In this document: positions 6,985-11,062 of the stretch, in pieces
Position numbering within the stretch: position 1 is the first letter of the stretch
Layout: every line of letters begins with the position of its first letter
From: an uncultured Eggerthellaceae bacterium
Lineage (GTDB): Bacteria; Actinomycetota; Coriobacteriia; Coriobacteriales; Eggerthellaceae
Assembly: GCA_934631995.1 (NCBI GenBank)
Contig: CAKTYF010000065.1
Location: 1-11,062, forward strand
Direction of reading: 5' to 3'
Length of the DNA stretch: 11,062 bases
Program-made: the position numbers and the translations under genes
Notes under the pieces: generated by a model
Told to the model about the DNA's origin: nothing
The model's database searches: none
The model's input: only the letters and a program-made list of their open reading frames with translations

Positions 6985-8139
6985 TTACGCGTTGTCGCGC
7001 TTACCGGAAAGCCCGCCACCGCGCACATCCATCACCAGCGCGCAAATCCGGTCCACGTCTTCCCGCGTCAAATCCGCATAGAGCGGCAACGTCAAAATAT
7101 TGTCGCCTACATATTTTGCCACCGGCGTGAGCGAGGAATCATACCTGCCCCGATACGACTCAAGATCGCTGATAATGGGGTAGAAATACTTTCGCGCGAA
7201 CACGCCGTTTTCCTTAAGGTACGCGAAAACGTCATCACGCGTTGCGCCGAATTCGCTGGGGTCGAAAAGCACGGGAAGATACGCGTAATTAGAGGTCACG
7301 CCCTTTTTCGGACGACACACCTGAATGCCGGGAACCCGCTCAAGCGTATCCCAATATCGCTCGCTCGCAACTTTGCGCTTTTCTATTTCGCCTGGCAGAT
7401 GTCGTAAATTGCACAAGCCCATAGCGGCAGCGAACTCGTTCATCTTAAGATTTCCGCCGATATACGCCGCAGATTCCTGGCCGGTAAGCCCGTAATTGCG
7501 CCACTGTCCCAAACGCGTTGAAAGCTGATCGCTCGCATGCGTGACCAGTCCGCCTTCAATGGTGTTGAAGACTTTCGTCGCATGCATGCTGAACATAGAG
7601 GCATCGCCGAAATTCGCCACGCTTACCCCGTTGACGCGCACGCCGAACGCATGCGCCGCATCGTAGACAACACGCAGGTTGTGCTTTTCGGCAAGCGTCG
7701 CTATTGCTTCAACGTCGCACACGTTCCCATACACGTGAACAGGCACAATAGCGCATGTTCGCGGCGTGATAAGCGCTTCGATTTTCGCGGGATCCAGCGT
7801 GAAATCGTCAGGCTTGATATCGCAGAAAACCGGCGTCAGACCTTTCCTTGCAATCGCGTTCGTGGTGCTCAGGAACGTAAACGGCGTGGTAATAACCTCG
7901 TTGCGACCGTCTTTTCCCAGTTCAAGCGCCTCCAACGTACATTCCAGCGCGTTGTGGCCATTCACGAAAAGATCGGCATGCGGCACTTCCAAATACGCCG
8001 CAAGCTGGTCTTTAAGCTGCTCATGCTTCTCGCCGCAGTTCGACAGCCAATGCGAGTCCCATAAAGACCGAATCTCTTCGCAGTATTCCTCGAACGGGGG
8101 CATGGAAGAGCGCGTGACTGGTATGTTTTTCCGCTCCAT
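6985..8139 (-). CDS. DegT/DnrJ/EryC1/StrS family PLP-dependent sugar aminotransferase (VioA-like)
   Basis: The 384-residue enzyme has a fold type I PLP layout. VTRSSMP (8-14) and a Trp/His-rich stretch open the protein. VYDAAHAFG (158-166) holds the Asp160 that pairs with the PLP ring nitrogen. SMFSMHATKVFNTIEGG (181-197) holds the Schiff-base Lys189. WRNYGLTG (213-220) is also a family signature. These enzymes add an amino group to a keto sugar nucleotide, usually with glutamate as donor. Because it follows rmlA and rmlB directly and no 3,4-ketoisomerase is seen, the most economical substrate is dTDP-4-keto-6-deoxyglucose, giving a dTDP-4-amino-4,6-dideoxyhexose as VioA does. A 3-amino product is possible if an isomerase lies elsewhere. 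The ATG at 8139 is preferred over upstream in-frame codons because it lies 11 bp after the rmlB stop and the family N-terminus starts there. Confidence 0.9.
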   Translation of the reverse strand: MERKNIPVTRSSMPPFEEYCEEIRSLWDSHWLSNCGEKHEQLKDQLAAYLEVPHADLFVNGHNALECTLEALELGKDGRNEVITTPFTFLSTTNAIARKGLTPVFCDIKPDDFTLDPAKIEALITPRTCAIVPVHVYGNVCDVEAIATLAEKHNLRVVYDAAHAFGVRVNGVSVANFGDASMFSMHATKVFNTIEGGLVTHASDQLSTRLGQWRNYGLTGQESAAYIGGNLKMNEFAAAMGLCNLRHLPGEIEKRKVASERYWDTLERVPGIQVCRPKKGVTSNYAYLPVLFDPSEFGATRDDVFAYLKENGVFARKYFYPIISDLESYRGRYDSSLTPVAKYVGDNILTLPLYADLTREDVDRICALVMDVRGGGLSGKRDNA

Positions 8140-8150
8140 CGTGCTTTCGC

Positions 8151-9155
8151 CTACTGTCCCTGGGCCTGGTATTTTGCTTCGGTTGCTTCCTTTGCCGGAC
8201 GCCACCACACTTCGTTATCTTGGTACCACTTGATGGTCTGCGCCAAACCTTCCGCGAAATCGGTATGTTGCGGGCGCCAACCCAACTCGGTGCGCAGCTT
8301 CGTGCTATCGATGGCATAACGACGGTCGTGACCAGGGCGATCGCGCACCCAGTCAAAGTCGTCCGCATCCTTGCCCATACCTTGCAGAATGTCGCGCATG
8401 ACCGTGATGTTATCGCGCTCGCCATCGGCGCCAATAAGGTACGTTTCACCCAGACGACCGCCGTTCAGAATGGCCCACACTGCGCTCGAGTGATCTTCCG
8501 TATGGATCCAGTCGCGCACATTCAGGCCGTCGCCATAAAGCTTGGGGCGAATGCCGCAGATGATGTTCGTGATTTGGCGCGGAATGAACTTTTCCACGTG
8601 CTGGTAAGGGCCGTAATTGTTAGAGCAATTGCTGATAGTCACCGGCACGCCATACGTGCGATGCCACGCGCGCACCAGCAAATCGCTGGCAGCTTTCGTG
8701 GAACTATAAGGGCTCGAGGGGCGATACGGAGTCTCTTCGGTGAAACGCGCGGGGTCGTCCAGGGCCAGGTCGCCGTAAACTTCATCGGTTGACACGTGGT
8801 GGAAGCGCGTTCCATGGGCGCGGCACGCCTCCAAAAGCGCGTACGTTCCTTCCACGTTCGTGCGTACAAACGGAGAAGGATCGGCGATGGAATTGTCGTT
8901 GTGGCTTTCCGCGGCAAAATGCACAATAGCATCTGTATCAGGCACAATACGGTCCAGCAGCGCCGTGTCACAGATGTCCCCTTGCACAAATGTCATGCGA
9001 TTTGCAGGGATACCCGCAAGATTTTCGCGATTGCCAGCATACGTGAGCTTATCTAAAACGATCACATGCACGCCCGGCTGATTGTTTATCACCCAATGGA
9101 CGAAGTTGCTTCCAATAAAGCCCGCACCACCCGTAACGATGATTCGATTAAACAT
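8151..9155 (-). CDS. rmlB: dTDP-glucose 4,6-dehydratase
   Basis: RmlB converts dTDP-glucose to dTDP-4-keto-6-deoxyglucose with bound NAD. The 334-residue protein is a short-chain dehydrogenase/reductase of the extended type: the NAD-binding GGAGFIGSN (9-17), HFAAESHND (79-87), the catalytic STDEVYG (122-128; Thr123, Asp124, Glu125) and the YSSTK pair (150-154; Tyr150, Lys154), then NCSNNYGPYQ in the substrate region. Thr-Asp-Glu followed by the YxxxK motif separates 4,6-dehydratases from simple epimerases. The ATG at 9155 is two bases after the rmlA stop, with AGGAG inside the end of rmlA, so the two are read as one operon. The stop lies 11 bp before the aminotransferase start, placing a consumer of its keto-sugar product directly downstream. 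Confidence 0.96.
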   Translation of the reverse strand: MFNRIIVTGGAGFIGSNFVHWVINNQPGVHVIVLDKLTYAGNRENLAGIPANRMTFVQGDICDTALLDRIVPDTDAIVHFAAESHNDNSIADPSPFVRTNVEGTYALLEACRAHGTRFHHVSTDEVYGDLALDDPARFTEETPYRPSSPYSSTKAASDLLVRAWHRTYGVPVTISNCSNNYGPYQHVEKFIPRQITNIICGIRPKLYGDGLNVRDWIHTEDHSSAVWAILNGGRLGETYLIGADGERDNITVMRDILQGMGKDADDFDWVRDRPGHDRRYAIDSTKLRTELGWRPQHTDFAEGLAQTIKWYQDNEVWWRPAKEATEAKYQAQGQ

Positions 9156-9157
9156 TG

Positions 9158-10060
9158 CTACTCGTTGCTCCTGGATACCGAGCTTCCCTTGATTCTGCCC
9201 GAAAGAACGCTGTTCAGATACAGACCGTAATCGGAATGCGAGTATTTTTGCGCGGCTTTGCGCAGCATTTCTGCAGAAATCCAGCCGTTATTGAACGCGA
9301 TTTCCTCCAAGTTGGCAATCTGGATGCCCTGCCGCTCCTCAATGACGCGCACGTATTCCGTTGCCGAGTACAGGCTTCTCACGGTTCCCGTGTCGAACCA
9401 CGCACTGCCGCGATGTAGCAACATTACGTTCAGGGATCCGTCTTCCAGGTAACGGCGGTTGAGCGACGTAATCTCCAACTCGCCGCGATCCGAAGGCTCA
9501 ACTTCCTTCGCCCACTGAACCACACGGTTATCGTAGAAGTACAAGCCGGTCACGGCATAGTTGCTCTTGGGGTCTTCGGGTTTCTCTTCAAGCGAGATTG
9601 CTTTGCCCTTGTCATCGAACTCCACCACGCCAAAACGTTCGGGATCGGGTACATAGTAACCGAACACCGTAGCGCCAACTTCGGTTTGAGCTGCGGTTTT
9701 AAGCAAAGATGTGAAGCCGCCACCGTAGAAAATGTTGTCGCCCAGCGTGAGCGCGACGGAGTCTTCGCCAATAAAATCTTCGCCAATGATGAACGCTTGG
9801 GCAAGACCATCGGGTGAAGGCTGCTCTTCATAGGAGAGCTTGATGCCAAACTGGCTGCCCGACCCCAGCAGCTTCTTGAAATTCGGAAGATCATGCGGGG
9901 TGGAGATGATAAGAATATCGCGAATACCCGCAAGCATGAGCACGCTCAGCGGGTAGTAAATCATGGGTTTGTCGTAGATTGGCAGGAGCTGTTTTGATGT
10001 CACCATCGTAAGCGGATACAAACGCGTACCGCTGCCACCAGCCAAAATAATTCCCTTCAC
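9158..10060 (-). CDS. rmlA: Glucose-1-phosphate thymidylyltransferase
   Basis: RmlA makes dTDP-glucose from glucose 1-phosphate and dTTP, opening the deoxysugar pathway. The 300-residue protein shows the nucleotidyltransferase signature GGSGTRLYPLT (8-18), LLPIYDKPMIYYPLS (25-39), the metal-binding GDN (107-109) and the later EEKP motif, and has the length of short-type RmlA. The GTG at 10060 is chosen over the in-frame TTG two codons upstream: GGGAG lies 8 bases before the GTG but only 2 before the TTG, and the resulting start MKGIILAGG is the standard family N-terminus. It is the first gene of the polysaccharide cluster. A promoter candidate lies at 10113-10141 and the inverted-repeat cassette lies further upstream. 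Confidence 0.96.
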   Translation of the reverse strand: MKGIILAGGSGTRLYPLTMVTSKQLLPIYDKPMIYYPLSVLMLAGIRDILIISTPHDLPNFKKLLGSGSQFGIKLSYEEQPSPDGLAQAFIIGEDFIGEDSVALTLGDNIFYGGGFTSLLKTAAQTEVGATVFGYYVPDPERFGVVEFDDKGKAISLEEKPEDPKSNYAVTGLYFYDNRVVQWAKEVEPSDRGELEITSLNRRYLEDGSLNVMLLHRGSAWFDTGTVRSLYSATEYVRVIEERQGIQIANLEEIAFNNGWISAEMLRKAAQKYSHSDYGLYLNSVLSGRIKGSSVSRSNE

Positions 10061-10112
10061 CGGCAAAACTCCCTTTCGCTCGCGTTGCCATCCGTCTAAA
10101 CCTTAACGATAC

Positions 10113-10141
10113 AGTATCCCACTTCGCACGATGTCTTGCAA
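10113..10141 (-). promoter_or_regulatory. Candidate promoter of the rmlA operon
   Basis: On the minus strand a -35-like TTGCAA (10141-10136) and a -10-like GATACT (10118-10113) are separated by 17 bases. Each matches the sigma-70-type consensus at four of six positions. Transcription would start about 45 bases before the GTG of rmlA. It lies outside the inverted-repeat cassette, so it could give constant expression whatever that cassette does. Judged by eye only. Confidence 0.4.
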
Positions 10142-10180
10142 CGGCGCGCGTACAGTAAAAGGTGATAGAGCTCCTGTTGT

Positions 10181-10213
10181 TTGTTGACAAATTACCCCAC
10201 CTTTTGTCAACAA
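10181..10213 (+). repeat. 33-bp repeat, copy 1 of an inverted pair
   Basis: A 33-bp sequence with an internal palindrome: left arm TTGTTGACAAA, core TTACCCCACCT, right arm TTTGTCAACAA. The arms are perfect reverse complements of 11 bases and the core gives the site a direction. It is an exact reverse complement of the copy at 10600-10632, and identity stops sharply at both ends. The arm-core-arm plan resembles a site for a tyrosine-type recombinase. It could also be an operator, a hairpin in RNA, or the end of a small non-autonomous element. Confidence 0.9.
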
Positions 10214-10284
10214 GGGGCACCTGCCGGCAAGGATCAAGCCGAACCGCGACGCTTCTTCCGGATGTCACCAAATCGCGGGCCATC

Positions 10285-10331
10285 TTGTCGGAAATCGGGC
10301 TCCAATGCGCAAAATATGACTGTTCGGGGTA
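10285..10331 (+). promoter_or_regulatory. Promoter-like box, plus-strand copy
   Basis: TTGTCG (10285-10290), 19 bases, CAAAAT (10310-10315), then GTTCGGGGTA (10322-10331). A near copy lies inverted at 10445-10491. The hexamers, their 19-base spacing and the GTTCGGGGTA block are conserved, while most of the spacer has diverged. That is the pattern expected if these parts are a promoter with its start region. It points rightward, away from rmlA, in the present arrangement. Confidence 0.35.
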
Positions 10332-10353
10332 CCTCGAAGATGCAAAAGAGGCG

Positions 10354-10425
10354 TCAAGGCATCGCCTGTGTTGCCATTAGCCAGGAAAACCCCAGGTCAC
10401 GAACTTCAGACAACGAGGCATGCAC
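10354..10425 (-). CDS. Possible 23-codon small ORF or leader peptide (unrecognised)
   Basis: A GTG at 10425 stands 7 bases after GGAAGGAG, as good a ribosome binding site as any in the window, and opens a 23-codon frame ending in TGA at 10354. The peptide begins VHASLSEVRDLGFSWLM and has no recognised family; the middle is mildly hydrophobic. It follows the minus-strand promoter-like box by about 20 bases, so box, binding site and ORF form a plausible short transcription unit. It could be a leader peptide for the rmlA operon, the stump of a lost gene, or chance. Confidence 0.25.
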   Translation of the reverse strand: MHASLSEVRDLGFSWLMATQAMP

Positions 10426-10444
10426 GTCGAAACTCCTTCCCACC

Positions 10445-10491
10445 TACCCCGAACGGGAATATTTTGCACATTCGGGTGAAAAAAACGACAA
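10445..10491 (-). promoter_or_regulatory. Promoter-like box, minus-strand copy facing rmlA
   Basis: On the minus strand: TTGTCG (10491-10486), 19 bases, CAAAAT (10466-10461), then GTTCGGGGTA (10454-10445). It is an inverted near copy of the box at 10285-10331, with 21 of 25 bases alike across the CAAAAT-to-GGGGTA end. A T-rich spacer follows the first hexamer. It points toward the small ORF and rmlA and could add to, or control, operon transcription. Confidence 0.4.
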
Positions 10492-10550
10492 CATGCCGCT
10501 GAGTGACCCAGGAAACGCACACCGAAGCCCAGCATATCGCCGACAGAACG

Positions 10551-10593
10551 CAAAAAAAAGCGCCTTCCCCCGATCAAGCGCAAGGAGAAGGCG
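10551..10593 (-). terminator. Rho-independent terminator of the serine dehydratase gene
   Basis: On the minus strand CGCCTTCTCC (10593-10584) pairs with GGGGAAGGCG (10570-10561), a 10-bp stem with one G-U pair and a 13-base loop. It is followed after one C by eight T (10559-10552). It lies about 40 bases after the stop codon at 10635 and separates that gene from the polysaccharide operon. In the opposite direction no T-run follows, so it should work one way only. It falls inside the segment bounded by the 33-bp repeats. Confidence 0.85.
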
Positions 10594-10599
10594 AAGGAA

Positions 10600-10632
10600 T
10601 TGTTGACAAAAGGTGGGGTAATTTGTCAACAA
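10600..10632 (-). repeat. 33-bp repeat, copy 2 of an inverted pair
   Basis: An exact inverted copy of the repeat at 10181-10213, with the same 11-bp arms and the core reversed. It begins two bases after the stop codon of the serine dehydratase gene and lies before that gene's terminator, so it would be transcribed in the 3' untranslated region. No T-run follows its hairpin, so it is not itself a Rho-independent terminator. No duplicated target bases are visible outside the pair. Confidence 0.9.
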
Positions 10633-10634
10633 TT

Positions 10635-11062
10635 TCACTCGTGGCAGCAAAGGACGGAAGCGCAGTAGTCGCAGGCGCTGGGCGTGCCGGCAATACCGCC
10701 CAGGCCGCTTTCGCGCAGCTCGAACGGAAGCGAGCGTCCTACCTGGAACATTGCCTCAACCGTTTGATCGAAGTTCACCAAGTTCGTTATACCTGCCAGC
10801 GCAATCTGTGCGCTGACCAGCGAATTTACCGCTGCCGTGGCATTTCGTTTCTGGCAGGGAACCTCTACCAATCCACCCACGGGGTCGCACACCAAACCCA
10901 TAAGCGACGTCATGGCGTTGCTGGCCGCCGCCAGGCATTGCTGCGGCGTGCCGCCTAAAAGCTCCACTACGGCACTTGCCGCCATAGCGCTTGCCGTGCC
11001 AATTTCCGCTTGGCAGCCGCCCTCGGCACCCGACACCGTAGCGTTGCGCGCCACCAAGTGCC
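10635..11062 (-). CDS. sdaA: L-serine dehydratase, iron-sulfur-dependent, alpha-chain C-terminal part (5' end outside window)
   Basis: This enzyme deaminates L-serine to pyruvate and ammonia using an oxygen-sensitive [4Fe-4S] cluster. The frame is open to the right edge, so the N-terminus is missing; about 141 codons are visible, ending in TGA at 10635. Visible family signatures are SGAEGGCQAEIG, then GLVCDPVGGLVEVPCQKRN. Their three cysteines (in GGC, LVC and VPC) are the expected cluster ligands. GRSLPFELRESGLGGIAGTP is the conserved end of the domain. The last residues after GTP are unusually cysteine-rich (SACDYCASVLCC) in place of the more common TGK-like ending. It cannot be seen whether alpha and beta parts are fused. 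The gene is cut off from the polysaccharide operon by its own terminator and looks metabolically unrelated to it. Confidence 0.93.
   Translation of the reverse strand, partial: HLVARNATVSGAEGGCQAEIGTASAMAASAVVELLGGTPQQCLAAASNAMTSLMGLVCDPVGGLVEVPCQKRNATAAVNSLVSAQIALAGITNLVNFDQTVEAMFQVGRSLPFELRESGLGGIAGTPSACDYCASVLCCHE

Larger units (their letters stand above)
10214..10599. other. 386-bp segment between the inverted repeats; candidate invertible or mobile segment
   Basis: No convincing protein gene fills this segment. It holds two convergent copies of a promoter-like box (10285-10331 on plus, 10445-10491 on minus), a possible 23-codon ORF with a ribosome binding site, and the terminator of the serine dehydratase gene near its right end. 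Flanked by perfect 33-bp inverted repeats and placed upstream of a surface polysaccharide operon, it has the geometry of an invertible regulatory segment. A decayed small mobile element is the main alternative. No recombinase gene is in the window. Confidence 0.4.

Noticed and set aside
10181..10606. Plus-strand open frame of 141 codons across the inverted-repeat segment
   Set aside because: It starts and ends in the repeats, is basic and low in hydrophobic residues, has no ribosome binding site, and crosses the minus-strand terminator. It is more likely non-coding.
10181..10632. Complete insertion sequence
   Set aside because: The segment is too short for a transposase, no transposase fragment is recognisable, and no target-site duplication flanks the repeats. 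A non-autonomous or decayed element remains possible.
10600..10632. 33-bp palindrome as the terminator of the serine dehydratase gene
   Set aside because: The hairpin is not followed by a T-run; the 10-bp stem plus T8 at 10551-10593 is a far better terminator.

Overview
The window reads as a piece of a moderately GC-rich bacterial chromosome. GTG and TTG starts are in use, and all convincing genes lie on the minus strand, so transcription runs from high to low coordinates. Gene families and general sequence character would fit an anaerobic, gut-type Actinomycetota (Coriobacteriia/Eggerthellaceae-like). That is an impression and not a demonstration: no rRNA, tRNA or phylogenetic marker is present.

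Layout, right to left in the direction of transcription. (1) 10635-11062 holds the C-terminal part of an iron-sulfur L-serine dehydratase, closed by a clear Rho-independent terminator at 10551-10593. (2) 10061-10634 is a 574-bp stretch without a convincing gene. It contains two perfect 33-bp inverted repeats (10181-10213 and 10600-10632), each built as 11-bp arm / 11-bp asymmetric core / 11-bp arm. Between them lie two convergent promoter-like boxes that are copies of each other, and a possible 23-codon ORF. A second ordinary promoter sits just upstream of rmlA. (3) 10060 down to 1 holds nine tightly packed genes of a cell-surface polysaccharide cluster: rmlA, rmlB, a DegT/DnrJ/EryC1 sugar aminotransferase, an initiating phosphoglycosyl transferase, an ATP-grasp ligase, an ornithine-cyclodeaminase-family dehydrogenase, a sugar-transfer-associated ATP-grasp protein (PF14397 type), a family 2 glycosyltransferase, and an O-antigen ligase/polymerase-like membrane protein. 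The last runs off the left edge and has no stop codon in the window.

How the genes may work together. RmlA and RmlB make dTDP-4-keto-6-deoxyglucose. No rmlC or rmlD follows; the next gene is an aminotransferase, so the likely product is a dTDP-4-amino-4,6-dideoxyhexose and not rhamnose. The membrane phosphoglycosyl transferase would start the repeat unit on undecaprenyl phosphate, the GT2 enzyme would extend it, and the Wzy/WaaL-like protein would polymerise or ligate it. The ATP-grasp ligase and the OCD-family enzyme are translationally coupled (TAATG). Together they suggest synthesis of an unusual amino acid and its amide attachment to a sugar amine, so the polymer may be decorated with an amino acid. 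This is inference.

The two observations most worth following are the inverted-repeat cassette upstream of the polysaccharide operon, whose geometry resembles an invertible (phase-variable) DNA switch, and the aminosugar / ATP-grasp / OCD / ATP-grasp_ST gene set.
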